Source of the DNA: DASPHG01 sp035629775
GTDB lineage: Bacteria > Actinomycetota > Thermoleophilia > Solirubrobacterales > Thermoleophilaceae
Assembly (NCBI GenBank): GCA_035629775.1
Contig: DASPHG010000044.1
Span: 1 to 62,011, forward strand
Direction: 5' to 3'
Length of the DNA: 62,011 nt
Under the pieces are notes generated by a model that saw nothing but the letters and a program-made list of their open reading frames with translations, had not been told where the DNA came from and made no database searches. This document shows positions 27,274-35,141 of this stretch, piece after piece. Every line of letters starts with the position of its first letter. The first letter of the stretch is position 1. The position numbers and the translations under genes were made by a program.

Positions 27274-27954
27274 ATGCGCCCCAAGGTCGCCACGTTCGAT
27301 TGCTACGGCACGCTGGTCGACTGGGAGGGCGGCATCGCCGGCTTCCTCTACTCGCTGCTCCTGCGCGAGGGCGTGGCCGACCCGCCGCCCGGCGGCGAGC
27401 TGCGCGAGCGGTGGGAGGAGATCCAGTTCGAGCTGATCCAGGGCGACTACCTCCCGTACAAGGAGGTACTCGCCGAGACGACCGTCGGCTGGTGTCGCGA
27501 GCGGGGAATCGCAGATGCCGGCCCGTACGCCGCGGCCATCGTCGGCTCGATGCGCGCATGGCAGCCGTTTCCCGACACCCGGCCCGCGCTGACGCGCACA
27601 CGCGAGGCGGGCGTGCGGCTCGTGATCCTCTCGAACACCGACCGGGACATCATCGACCACACCCTGCGCCAGATCGGCGTCCCGTTCGACGACGTCGTGA
27701 CGGCCGAGGACGTGGGCGCCTACAAGCCCTCGACGAAGGGGTTCGAGCATCTGCTCGAGCGACTCGGCGAGGACCCCGCCGACGTCCTGCACGTCGCGTT
27801 CGGGTTCAAGTACGACATCGGCCCGGCGCAGCGGCTCGGCATGCCCACGGCGTGGGTGAACCGCCACGCGGAGGGGCTCCCCGACAGGGGAGTCGCGCCG
27901 GACCACGAATGGAAGGACCTATGGGGCCTCGCCGAGCTTGCATCCTCGTCCTGA
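27274..27954 (+). CDS. HAD-superfamily hydrolase, haloacid dehalogenase type II
   Basis: 226-aa HAD phosphatase/dehalogenase. Motif I is FDCYGTLVDWEGG (the Asp nucleophile; the second Asp of DxD is replaced by Tyr, as in L-2-haloacid dehalogenases). Motif II is LSNTDRD, motif III is Lys in YKPSTKG, and motif IV is HVAFGFKYDIGPAQRLGM. The DCYGT form and the cap sequence FELIQGDYLPYKEVL fit the haloacid dehalogenase-like branch, though many such proteins are phosphatases. The 3' end overlaps the next lipoprotein gene by 34 bp in another frame. Confidence 0.87.
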   Translation: MRPKVATFDCYGTLVDWEGGIAGFLYSLLLREGVADPPPGGELRERWEEIQFELIQGDYLPYKEVLAETTVGWCRERGIADAGPYAAAIVGSMRAWQPFPDTRPALTRTREAGVRLVILSNTDRDIIDHTLRQIGVPFDDVVTAEDVGAYKPSTKGFEHLLERLGEDPADVLHVAFGFKYDIGPAQRLGMPTAWVNRHAEGLPDRGVAPDHEWKDLWGLAELASSS

Positions 27955-28319
27955 TCGCCGCCACCCTCGCGGGCTGCGGCAGCGACGACAACGGCGAGAC
28001 CGCCGAGACGAGCGGCACCGACAGCGCCGCCGCGATCGGCCAGGACGCCGAGGCAAAGGCGGACGCGCGCGAGTTCACGACCTACGCCGAGGCCTGCTTC
28101 GTCGACCAGCTCGACTACAGCGCCTGCATGGAGCCGGACGGCGCCCAGGCGGAGGCGCCCACGGCCGAGATGGAGAGCGCCGACGCGAGCACCTACACCG
28201 TCGTCGCGACGTCGGACTCCGGCAACGAGTTCCGGGTGACCAAGGCGAAGAGCGGCGAGCTGGTGCGCGAGTGCACCACCGCGGGCGAGGGCGGCTGCCC
28301 CGCCGACGGCGCCTGGTAG
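27921..28319 (+). CDS. lipoprotein with a type IV pilin-like C-terminal domain
   Basis: About 132 aa. The start ATG 27921 is preceded by GGAAGG 4 nt upstream (27911-27916). Signal peptide with lipobox LAGC, then a polar Thr/Asp linker. The C-terminal half (TYTVVATSDSGNEFRVTKAKSGELVRECTTAGEGGCPADGAW region, about residues 88-132) resembles the beta domain of actinobacterial type IV pilins, including the two Cys of the terminal loop and the final Trp. The pilin hydrophobic N-terminal helix is missing, so it would be a membrane-anchored, pilin-like surface protein. Function unknown. It overlaps the HAD gene and ends 4 bp from the convergent LppX-like gene. Confidence 0.75.
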   Translation: MGPRRACILVLIAATLAGCGSDDNGETAETSGTDSAAAIGQDAEAKADAREFTTYAEACFVDQLDYSACMEPDGAQAEAPTAEMESADASTYTVVATSDSGNEFRVTKAKSGELVRECTTAGEGGCPADGAW

Positions 28320-28323
28320 CCGG

Positions 28324-29160
28324 CTAGGGAACGCTCGCGCCCGCGGCCTCGGCCGCAATCTCCGTGTAGTCCACGACGTCCTCGGCGGGCGGCGGCTCGA
28401 GGTCGGCCTCGACGCCGAAGTCGTAAAGCTCGTAGTCGATCGTCATCTCGATCTCGCCCGCGCCGGGGATGTTCATCGGCATCTCCATCTTCATGCGACG
28501 CACCAGGTCGTCATCGTCGATCCACACCTCGACCGGGAACTTGGACTCCCCGACGAGATCGATCAGCTTCTCGATGCTCTCCTCGGCGGCGGCGCGCTTG
28601 TCCTCGGGGACGAGCTCGGGGTACTTCTCGAAGTCCACCGTCGCGCTGTAGTGCGTGGTCGGCGTGCCGCGCACGTCCTCCTCGCCGATCTCCTCGACCT
28701 CGCCCGCGGTCCGCATGTACTCGAGCGTCTTCGTCGGGTCGTTGCCGACCTGCGGGAACTGCGACATGTCGATGCCGAGCTCCTCCTGCGCGCGCTGGAG
28801 ATCGATCCGGATCCACTCCTTGCCCTCGGGCAGCTCCGCCTCGAAGGCGGGCATCCGCATCCACATCACGTACCCGTCGAACACCTGCTCGAGCTCGCCG
28901 GCGCCCCCGGGGATCTGCGACATGTCGACGGTCATCCGCCCGCGCTGGCCGGCCGGGTCCATGACGCCCGTGCCGGTCATGTCGAGCTCCTGGCCGTCCG
29001 GCAGCGTCATCCCCAGATCCATCTCGAGCCGCGCCGCACCCGCGTCACTCGTCGTCTTCGCCGCCTCGGCGATCGTTTCCGGCGAGACGTCCTCGGCGCC
29101 GCATGCGGCGAACCCGGCGGTGACGAGCGCGAGGACGAGTGCGAGCGCCATCCGGGTCAT
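28324..29160 (-). CDS. LppX/LprAFG-like lipoprotein
   Basis: 278-aa secreted lipoprotein: signal peptide with lipobox FAAC, then ETIAEAAKTTSDAGAARLEMDLGMT and repeated amphipathic beta strands with several helices. The pattern (TGTGVMDPAGQRGRMTVDMS, then a MWMRMP segment, FPVEVWIDDDDLVRRM) matches LppX_LprAFG-type or related lipid-binding, half-barrel lipoproteins. A possible role is carrying lipids across the envelope, which is inference from the family. It ends 4 bp from the pilin-like lipoprotein gene and lies 9 nt downstream of prmA. Confidence 0.7.
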   Translation of the reverse strand: MTRMALALVLALVTAGFAACGAEDVSPETIAEAAKTTSDAGAARLEMDLGMTLPDGQELDMTGTGVMDPAGQRGRMTVDMSQIPGGAGELEQVFDGYVMWMRMPAFEAELPEGKEWIRIDLQRAQEELGIDMSQFPQVGNDPTKTLEYMRTAGEVEEIGEEDVRGTPTTHYSATVDFEKYPELVPEDKRAAAEESIEKLIDLVGESKFPVEVWIDDDDLVRRMKMEMPMNIPGAGEIEMTIDYELYDFGVEADLEPPPAEDVVDYTEIAAEAAGASVP

Positions 29161-29169
29161 ACGTTCACG

Positions 29170-29970
29170 CTACCCACTCAGCAGGAGGGCAGTCCACCCC
29201 TTCTCGCTGAGGCGCCGGCGCTCGACGAGCGGGGCGTACGCGGCGGCCACCTCGTCCGCCTCGTCGTCGAGCAATCCGGAGAGGATCAGGTCCTCGGGGG
29301 GCTCGATCCGCTCCGCCACCTGCAGCAGGAGCGGGCGCATCAGATTCGCGGTGACGGTCCGCGCGGGCGGCGGGGGCTCGCGGCGCAGGTCCCACCGCTC
29401 GACCCGGTCGAGGACGACGCCGTTGTCGCGCGCGTTGACCAGCGTCGCCTGCACGGCGAGCGCGTCCGAGTCGACGGCCGTCACCGGCGCGAACCCGAGC
29501 TTCGCGGCCGCGATGGCGAGAACTCCCGACCCGCAGCCGAGATCGGCGAACGAGCCGCGGCCCTCGAGGCCGAGCATGAGCTCCAGGCAGAGCCGCGTGG
29601 TCGGATGCGTGCCCGTGCCGAATGCGCGTCCCGGGTCGATCACGATCTCGGCGACACCCGGGCGGACCGCGGGCTGCTCCCACGGCGGCCGGACGTACAG
29701 CCGCCCGCCGACGAGCACCGGGACGTGGAAGCGCTTCCAGCGCTCCGCCCAGTCGTCGGCCACCTCCTCGCCGCGCACGCGCACGCGGTGGCCGCCGACG
29801 TCCGCCTCGCCTTCGGGCAGCGAGGGCAGCTCGCCGGGCGCTCCGTAGAGCGCGAACTCCACCCACCCGTCGCCGTCCACCTGCTCGAGGCCCGTCGGCG
29901 CCAGCTCGAGCAGCGCCGCGAGCACCGGCTCCGCGTCCGCCGCGGACGCCCGGACCGCGAGCCGGATCAG
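29170..29970 (-). CDS. prmA: PrmA, ribosomal protein L11 methyltransferase, CTG start
   Basis: About 266-aa SAM-dependent methyltransferase that trimethylates ribosomal protein L11. Motif I is DLGCGSGVLAIAAAKLG, motif post I is AVDSD, and motif IV is VTANLM; FGTGTHPTTRLCLE is the PrmA signature. The first ATG/GTG/TTG would be GTG 29925, but conserved N-terminal residues IRLAVRASAADAEPVLA lie upstream of it in frame. The only start-like codon there is CTG 29970..29968, which overlaps the dnaJ stop as CTGA. I therefore annotate a CTG start with moderate certainty. Last gene of hrcA-dnaJ-prmA. Confidence 0.85.
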   Translation of the reverse strand: MIRLAVRASAADAEPVLAALLELAPTGLEQVDGDGWVEFALYGAPGELPSLPEGEADVGGHRVRVRGEEVADDWAERWKRFHVPVLVGGRLYVRPPWEQPAVRPGVAEIVIDPGRAFGTGTHPTTRLCLELMLGLEGRGSFADLGCGSGVLAIAAAKLGFAPVTAVDSDALAVQATLVNARDNGVVLDRVERWDLRREPPPPARTVTANLMRPLLLQVAERIEPPEDLILSGLLDDEADEVAAAYAPLVERRRLSEKGWTALLLSG

Positions 29971-31091
29971 CGGAACGCCCGCTTGACCTTCGCGAAGAGC
30001 CCCTCCGCGTCCGCGGCCTCGAGGTTCCGCGGCTCGAGCGAGGCGGACAGCCGCTCGAGCAGGCTCCGCTGCTCGTCGGTCAGGTTGTGCGGGATGACGA
30101 CGTTGACCACGACGATCTGGTCCCCCGCCCGGCCGCGCCGGAGCGTGGGCATGCCCCGCCCCTTGAGCGTGATCACCTCGCCGGGCTGGGTGCCGGGAGC
30201 GATCTCGACCTCCTCGTCGCCCTCCAGCGTGGGCACGGACACCGTCGTGCCGAGCGCCGCCGCGGGGGCCGGCACGTCGACGACCGAGATCAGGTCGTCG
30301 CCCTCACGATGGAACCGCTCGTCGGGCCGGACGCGGACGAGGATGTAGAGATCGCCGGGCGGGCCGCCCCGCTCGCCCGCGTGCCCGCGACCGCTCAGGC
30401 GGATCCGCTGATCGTCGGCGATGCCGGCCGGCACGTTCACCTCGAACTGCGTTCGGGCGGCCTTGCGCCCGCGGCCCTGGCAGGCGTCGCACGGCTCGCG
30501 GGGGATCTTCCCCTCGCCCATGCAGGTGTCGCAGACGTGGCTGCGGACGATCTGGCCGAAGGCGGTGCGCGCGACGCTGCGCAGCTCACCGGTGCCCTCG
30601 CAGCGGCCGCAGGGGTCAATCGGGGTGCCGGGCTTCGCGCCGTTGCCACGACACGCCTCGCACGTGCCCACGCGCTCGTACTCGACCTGGGCGGACGTCC
30701 CGCGCGCCGCCTCCTGGAGGCTGACCTCCACCTGGACCGCCACGTCCCCGCCCTGCACCGCACCCTGGCGGCCGCGGCCGGAGCCGAAGGGGTCGCCGCC
30801 GCCGAAGAAGGCGTCGAAGATGTCTCCGAACGAGCCGAAGCCCTGGAAGGTCGAGTGGAACCCGCTCGAGCTGAGGCCTTCGTGGCCATAGCGGTCGTAG
30901 ACGGAGCGGCGCTCGGGGTCGGAGAGGATCTCGTACGCCTCGGCCGCCTCCTTGAACTTCTCCTCGGCCTCCGGGTCCTCCGTGTTCACGTCCGGGTGCA
31001 GCTCGCGCGCGACGCCGCGGAAGGTCTTCTTGATCTCTGACTCGGAGGCCTGGCGTGAGACGCCGAGCACCTCGTAGGGGTCGCGCTTCAT
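29967..31091 (-). CDS. dnaJ: DnaJ chaperone
   Basis: 374-aa class I J-protein, co-chaperone of DnaK. The J domain has HPD at 32-34, followed by a Gly/Phe-rich stretch (GFGSFGDIFDAFFGGGDPFGSG). Four zinc repeats CxxCxGxG are intact (CEACRGNG, CGRCEGTG, CDTCMGEG, CDACQGRG), with the C-terminal substrate domains after them. ATG 31091..31089 overlaps the hrcA stop as ATGA. The hrcA-dnaJ order is the classical HrcA-regulated arrangement without grpE/dnaK here. Confidence 0.96.
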   Translation of the reverse strand: MKRDPYEVLGVSRQASESEIKKTFRGVARELHPDVNTEDPEAEEKFKEAAEAYEILSDPERRSVYDRYGHEGLSSSGFHSTFQGFGSFGDIFDAFFGGGDPFGSGRGRQGAVQGGDVAVQVEVSLQEAARGTSAQVEYERVGTCEACRGNGAKPGTPIDPCGRCEGTGELRSVARTAFGQIVRSHVCDTCMGEGKIPREPCDACQGRGRKAARTQFEVNVPAGIADDQRIRLSGRGHAGERGGPPGDLYILVRVRPDERFHREGDDLISVVDVPAPAAALGTTVSVPTLEGDEEVEIAPGTQPGEVITLKGRGMPTLRRGRAGDQIVVVNVVIPHNLTDEQRSLLERLSASLEPRNLEAADAEGLFAKVKRAFR

Positions 31092-32116
31092 TCGTCCTCG
31101 TAGATGTCCTCGACGAAGCGGGAGAGCTCGGCGGCGGCCTGGCGGACCGACGTGATCGCCTGCGCGTAGTCCATCCGGACGGGGCCCATGACGCTGACGG
31201 CGCCGAGCGGACGGTGCGCGAGCCCGTAGCCGGAGGCGACGACGCTGACGCTGCGCAGCTCGGGCCGCTCGTTCTCCCCGCCGATCGAGAGCCAGACGTT
31301 GGGCGCGTCGAACGCGTGCCGGATCAGCGCCAGCAGAGCCTTGCGCCGCTCGAGGAGCTGCATCAGCTCGTTGATCTGCGAGAGCTCCTGGAAACGCTCC
31401 TCCTGGAGCAGGCGGGCGGCGCCGCCGAAGTAGAGCGAGGCGCCGGCCGTCTCCTCGAGCTCGGTGAAAGCCGGCGCAAGGGTGGCGAGGAACGCGCGCT
31501 CGCGCGGCCCGAGCGACTCGTCGTTCAGCCGTGAGTGGATCATCCGCGCGCCGATCTTCATGCCGTCGAGCGTCTCGCTCAGATAGCTGCCGGCCCAGTC
31601 CACGAGGCCCGGGTCCACCGGCTCGTCGTAGGAGATCACGCGCTTCGTGACGCCGCCGGTCGAGGTGATCACGACCACCATCGCGACCTGCGGCTGGAGC
31701 AGGAGCACCTCGACGTGGCGGATCGTCGTGGTCGCGATGGGCGGCGCGGACACCACGGCGAGCAGGTCGGTCATCTGCGAGAGCTGCTCGGTCGTCGCGC
31801 GCATCGCCTCGTCGATCTCGCGGCGCATGTCGCCGAGCTGCACGCCGCGGCGCGGGACCGGCAGGCCGCCCTCCTCGAGCAGCTCGTCCACGTAGTGGCG
31901 GTAGCCCTGGTCGGTGGGCACCCGCCCGGCGGAGGTATGCGGGTGCTGCAGCAGCCCGAGCTCCTCGAGCCGCGCCAGCTCGGCCCTGATGGTGGACGGC
32001 TTCCAGGGCATCGCCTCCTGTTCGGCGAGCCACTTCGAGCCCACCGGCTGCCCGACATCGACGTGTCCCTCGATGACCGCCTTGAGGATGTTCTGCTGGC
32101 GCTGCGTCAGCTCCAC
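31088..32116 (-). CDS. hrcA: HrcA heat-shock repressor
   Basis: 342-aa repressor of class I heat-shock genes. The N-terminal winged helix is LTQRQQNILKAVIEGHVDVGQPVGSKWL, with recognition region STIRAELARLEELGLLQHPHTSAGRVPTDQGYRHYVD. The GAF-like dimer domain follows. Start GTG 32116..32114 lies inside a 21-bp inverted repeat (32114-32134), possibly an autoregulatory operator. It overlaps dnaJ by ATGA. The upstream lipoprotein gene ends 18 nt before the start. Confidence 0.95.
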   Translation of the reverse strand: MELTQRQQNILKAVIEGHVDVGQPVGSKWLAEQEAMPWKPSTIRAELARLEELGLLQHPHTSAGRVPTDQGYRHYVDELLEEGGLPVPRRGVQLGDMRREIDEAMRATTEQLSQMTDLLAVVSAPPIATTTIRHVEVLLLQPQVAMVVVITSTGGVTKRVISYDEPVDPGLVDWAGSYLSETLDGMKIGARMIHSRLNDESLGPRERAFLATLAPAFTELEETAGASLYFGGAARLLQEERFQELSQINELMQLLERRKALLALIRHAFDAPNVWLSIGGENERPELRSVSVVASGYGLAHRPLGAVSVMGPVRMDYAQAITSVRQAAAELSRFVEDIYEDE

Positions 32117-32134
32117 GCCATTAATGATGGCGTG
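32114..32134. promoter_or_regulatory. inverted repeat over the hrcA start (CIRCE-like)
   Basis: 8-bp perfect arms CACGCCAT and ATGGCGTG with a 5-nt TAATG loop. It covers the hrcA GTG start. The half-site on the coding strand reads TAGCACGCC, sharing TAGCAC with the CIRCE half-site TTAGCACTC, but the spacing between the CAC and GTG cores is 15, not 13. It may be a diverged HrcA operator. Confidence 0.45.
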
Positions 32135-32575
32135 CTAGTCCTCTAGGCAGCCCGACGCGCCCAGGCGGGACGCCAGCAGGTCACTCTCGCGGTCGAGCGG
32201 CTGCGTCTCCTCGACCTTCTCGCGATACGCGCGCTTGTCGCCCGACTCCGCGATCGTCTGCGCCTCCTGGATGATCGCGAGCTGCTCGTCCGCGTTGTCG
32301 GCGAAAGCGTCGCGGTCGGTCTCGAGCTCCTCGTCCACCTCGAGCTCGCGCACGTCCTCGATGGCGGCCTCGAAGTCCGGGATGATCACCTCGAGCTGCG
32401 CAGCGTCATTCTCCGGCTCGCCGGTCAGACCGCTGAACTCCACGCTCTGGCAGATCTCGCTCACCTCGGTGCCGGTCTCGTCGTAGCTCAGGGCCTGGTT
32501 GTCGTCGCCGCCGCAGCCGGCGGCGAACAGGAGCAGGCAGAGCGGGGCGAGCAGGAAGGAACGGGTGAGCGTCAT
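32135..32575 (-). CDS. small lipoprotein of unknown function
   Basis: 146-aa predicted lipoprotein. ATG 32575..32573 gives a clear signal peptide (TLTRSFLLAPLCLLLFAAGC, lipobox AAGC) followed by an acidic mature part. The mature protein is mostly helical, with EVIIPDFEAAIEDVREL and DEQLAIIQEAQTIAESGDK, and single Cys residues near its start (ICQSV) and end (GCLED), which might pair. No family recognised. Its start overlaps the stop of the O-antigen-ligase-like gene as ATGA, and it ends 18 nt before hrcA. Confidence 0.7.
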   Translation of the reverse strand: MTLTRSFLLAPLCLLLFAAGCGGDDNQALSYDETGTEVSEICQSVEFSGLTGEPENDAAQLEVIIPDFEAAIEDVRELEVDEELETDRDAFADNADEQLAIIQEAQTIAESGDKRAYREKVEETQPLDRESDLLASRLGASGCLED

Positions 32576-33720
32576 GGATCTCCTTGTCCGGAAGGTTCGG
32601 TGCCAGCACGGTTCGCGAACGAGGCCCGAGTCCCTGCCAGCGCGCCGCAGCCGACCGCCCATATGGCGCCCATTCCCGCCAGGTGCCAGGGCCAGTCGAG
32701 CAGGTTCGCGACGAGGAATGCCACGACGCCCGGTCCGAACAGCCAGGCCGCGTGTGAGGCCCGTGCCTCCCAGACGATCCGGCCGGTCGCGACGTACAGC
32801 GCGAGCGCGAGCAGGAGGCCGGCCACGCCCAGCTCGACCGCGAGCTCGAGCGGCAGGTCGTGCGCGAAGAGGATCGCGGCGCCGTCCTGGTGGCGCGCGC
32901 TGGCCGCCAGGAAGGCATCGGCCCCGGCGCCCTCGAGCGGCCGGTCGAGAAAGCTCTCGATCCCCGCCTCCCAGGTGTCCTCGCGGCCGTGAAGGAAGCC
33001 GCTCGCGGGGCCGTCACCCTGACCGAACGCGACGCTACCGGCGGTGACGGCCATGAGGGCCCCGACCCCGAGCACGGCGCGCTGTCGCGTGAGGCGGAAG
33101 AGCGCGAGCGCGGCGACCCCCAGGCCGAAGGCGAGCGCCAGCCGGCTCTGCGAGAGGACGAGCACGACCGCCGCCAGCGCGAGCGCCAGGGTCCCCGCGG
33201 CGCGGAGCGGCTGCGCGCGGGAGCGGGCGGCGTCGATGAACACGGGCAGGGCCGCGACGACGAGCAGCGCGAGCGCCGGCGGATACTCGAGCGGGCCTGC
33301 CGGCCGCCACTCCCCGCCCAGGAACAACGCGTACGGGCGCTCTTCGAGGATCACGGCGGCCGCACCGATGGCCGCGGCGACGGCTGCGATCAGCGCGATC
33401 CCGGCCGCGAGCGCCCGGCGCCCGCCCGGCGCCCGCCCGGCCACCGTCGCTGCTACGAACACCCCCGCATAGCCCAGCGTCACCGCCGCCCACCGGGCCG
33501 TGCGCTCCTCCGGGCCGATGGTCCACATGATCGACGCGAGGGCGAGGAGGGCGAGGAGTCCGAGCACGATCGTGAGCGGCTCGCGCAGGGCGCGCATGGC
33601 CTCCGGCCGCCTGGCCGCGAGTGCGGTGCCCGCCGCGGCGACGCCGGCGCATGCGAATGCGACGCGCGGGCCGGCTGAGTAGCCCCCGTCCCAGAAGACG
33701 CCGAGCGCCGCCGCCGCCAG
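32572..33720 (-). CDS. O-antigen ligase/polymerase-like membrane protein (Wzy_C)
   Basis: About 382 aa if started at CTG 33720..33718; 341 aa from the first ATG (33597). It is polytopic with about ten helices. The Wzy_C-type segment is GREDTWEAGIESFLDRPLEGAGADAF, followed by HDLPLELAVELGVAGLLL. The frame upstream of the ATG continues with membrane-like sequence (LAAAALGVFWDGGY) that fits the N-terminus of this family, yet contains no ATG, GTG or TTG. The start is therefore uncertain. It may ligate or polymerise surface glycans, but no other glycan genes surround it. It overlaps the downstream lipoprotein gene. Confidence 0.7.
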   Translation of the reverse strand: MAAAALGVFWDGGYSAGPRVAFACAGVAAAGTALAARRPEAMRALREPLTIVLGLLALLALASIMWTIGPEERTARWAAVTLGYAGVFVAATVAGRAPGGRRALAAGIALIAAVAAAIGAAAVILEERPYALFLGGEWRPAGPLEYPPALALLVVAALPVFIDAARSRAQPLRAAGTLALALAAVVLVLSQSRLALAFGLGVAALALFRLTRQRAVLGVGALMAVTAGSVAFGQGDGPASGFLHGREDTWEAGIESFLDRPLEGAGADAFLAASARHQDGAAILFAHDLPLELAVELGVAGLLLALALYVATGRIVWEARASHAAWLFGPGVVAFLVANLLDWPWHLAGMGAIWAVGCGALAGTRASFANRAGTEPSGQGDP

Positions 33721-33751
33721 CGGCGGGACGGCGAGCGCCTCAGGGGGCCAG

Positions 33752-34141
33752 CTAGTCGCCGAGCGCCAGTTCGGCTTCGGCGTTCTTGATGATCTGATTG
33801 CCGGTCTGCTCGGCCACGGTGTCGACCACGACGGTGCCGTCGCGCTCCTCGACCACCGTGCCGGAGACCGTGATCTCCTGCTCCGGGAAGCCCATCCCGC
33901 GGAACTGCACCGACAGCCGTTTCAGGTTGCGCGGGTCGCCGCCCGCCGCCGCGGTGTTCGCACGGGCGACCTGAGCCATCGAGTAGAGCCCGTGCAGGAT
34001 GCAGCCGGGCAGGCCGACGTTCCGCGCGAACTCCTCGTCGGTGTGGATCGGATTCGGGTCGCCGGACGCGGCCGCGTAGCGCTTGGTCAGGCCCGCGTCG
34101 GGCGTGACCTTGAGCTCGGGGATCGAATCGCCTTGGTTCAT
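33752..34141 (-). CDS. MaoC-like dehydratase, HadB type
   Basis: 129-aa hotdog-fold hydratase/dehydratase. The hydratase-2 motif YAAASGDPNPIHTDEEFAR holds the catalytic Asp and His, and GCILHGLYSMAQVAR is the following helix. The size and pairing with the upstream HadA-like gene (1-nt gap) match the two-subunit (3R)-hydroxyacyl-ACP/CoA dehydratases of actinobacteria (HadAB-like). It probably works in fatty acid elongation or degradation. Being the catalytic subunit, it carries the complete motif. Confidence 0.88.
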   Translation of the reverse strand: MNQGDSIPELKVTPDAGLTKRYAAASGDPNPIHTDEEFARNVGLPGCILHGLYSMAQVARANTAAAGGDPRNLKRLSVQFRGMGFPEQEITVSGTVVEERDGTVVVDTVAEQTGNQIIKNAEAELALGD

Positions 34142-34142
34142 C

Positions 34143-34580
34143 TCAGACTCCTCGCACGATGTTCGTCCAGGTCGCGCGCACCACCTCGGCGCCGTCCTGG
34201 TTCTTCGACACGGACTCGAAGACGTAGAAGCCCTTGCCGTCCTTCTCGTAGATCTCCTTCATGGTGGCCGCGGTCGTGATCGTGTCGCCGGCGCAGACCG
34301 GCTCCCCCCAGACGAACTCCTGTCCGCCGTGGACCATCCGCGGCAGGGCCTCGCCGATCACCTCGAAGATCGGCGGGCCCATCGCGGGCGCCGAGTAGAC
34401 GACCGCGAACATGGGCGGCGCGACGACGTCGCGAAAGCCGGCGGCCCGCGCCGCGTCGGCGTCGTGGTGGACGGGGTTCTCCTCGTGGACGGCCTCGGCG
34501 TACTGGCGGATCCGGTGCGCCTCAACCTCGAACGCCACGGGGTCGTAGGTCTTCCCTGCGAAGCTTGTGTCTAGCGCCAT
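34143..34580 (-). CDS. MaoC-like N-terminal domain protein, HadA type (FAS1-like dehydratase)
   Basis: 145-aa hotdog protein like the non-catalytic HadA subunit: FAGKTYDPVAFEVEAHRIRQYAEAVHEENPVHHDADAARAAG is the family N-terminus, followed by VVAPPMFAVV and HGGQEFVWGEPVCAGD. It pairs with the HadB-type gene immediately downstream; the two would form a heterodimeric dehydratase. ATG 34580..34578 chosen. The hxlR gene ends 11 nt upstream in the same direction. Confidence 0.87.
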   Translation of the reverse strand: MALDTSFAGKTYDPVAFEVEAHRIRQYAEAVHEENPVHHDADAARAAGFRDVVAPPMFAVVYSAPAMGPPIFEVIGEALPRMVHGGQEFVWGEPVCAGDTITTAATMKEIYEKDGKGFYVFESVSKNQDGAEVVRATWTNIVRGV

Positions 34581-34591
34581 GCGGCGGCAGC

Positions 34592-35062
34592 CTACGCGAC
34601 GGAACGGAGCGGCACACGGCGCTCCACGCGGCAGTCGCGCGCCCACACGCGGGTGCCGCACTCGGTGCAGGTGAAGTGCTCGTCGACCTCGCCCTCGCAC
34701 TCCTTGTGCCGGATGACCACCGGCGGGAGCCCGTCGAACCCGCCGAAGGGCTCGTACTTGTCGCCCCACTTGATCAGCGACACGAGCACGGGCCAGAGAT
34801 CGATCCCCTTCTCGGTGAGGAAGTACTCGTAGCGAGGCGGGTGCTCCTGGTACGGCCGCTTCTCGAGGATGTCCTCGTCCACGAGCCGCTCGAGCCGGTT
34901 GGCCAGCACGTTCCTGGCGATCCCGAGGCTCTTCTGCATGTCGTCGAAGCGGCGAAGTCCGCGAAAGATGTCGCGCACGATCAAGAGCGTCCAACGCTCG
35001 CCGATCAACTCGAGCGAGCGGGCGATCGAACACGCTTGGCCTTCGTATTTGTTTCCGAGCAT
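34592..35062 (-). CDS. HxlR-family transcriptional regulator with C-terminal zinc-ribbon-like motif
   Basis: 156 aa. The HxlR winged helix is ACSIARSLELIGERWTLLIVRDIFRGLRRFDDMQKSLGIARNVLANRLERL, with the wing RPYQEHPPRYEYFLTEKG. The C-terminal part adds FTCTECGTRVWARDC, a Cys-x2-Cys ... Cys arrangement that could bind zinc. A near-consensus promoter lies upstream (TTGACG, 17 bp, TACAGT), with an inverted repeat at the start of transcription, suggesting autorepression. It is divergent from a 44-aa ORF that shares the control region and is followed by the MaoC-like pair, which it may regulate. Confidence 0.88.
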   Translation of the reverse strand: MLGNKYEGQACSIARSLELIGERWTLLIVRDIFRGLRRFDDMQKSLGIARNVLANRLERLVDEDILEKRPYQEHPPRYEYFLTEKGIDLWPVLVSLIKWGDKYEPFGGFDGLPPVVIRHKECEGEVDEHFTCTECGTRVWARDCRVERRVPLRSVA

Positions 35063-35080
35063 GTGACGCGCCTCACACTA

Positions 35081-35129
35081 GGTTGCTTCATGCAACTGTA
35101 GCTTCTTGAGTTAGTTTCGTCAAGCAACC
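35081..35129. promoter_or_regulatory. operator-like repeats between hxlR and the 44-aa ORF
   Basis: GTTGC-ttcat-GCAAC forms an inverted repeat at 35082-35096. GGTTGCTT (35081-35088) is repeated inverted as AAGCAACC (35122-35129). The sites flank the hxlR promoter, so a dimeric regulator, probably HxlR itself, could bind both ends. Confidence 0.55.
35095..35123 (-). promoter_or_regulatory. sigma-70-like promoter of hxlR
   Basis: On the minus strand: -35 TTGACG (35123-35118), a 17-bp spacer, and -10 TACAGT (35100-35095). Transcription would start inside the GTTGC/GCAAC repeat, about 30 nt before the hxlR ATG. Confidence 0.65.
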
Positions 35130-35141
35130 CAGGAGGCGAAG

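Noticed and set aside
32111..32137. Exact CIRCE operator
   Set aside because: Only part of the consensus and the spacing do not fit; kept as CIRCE-like only.
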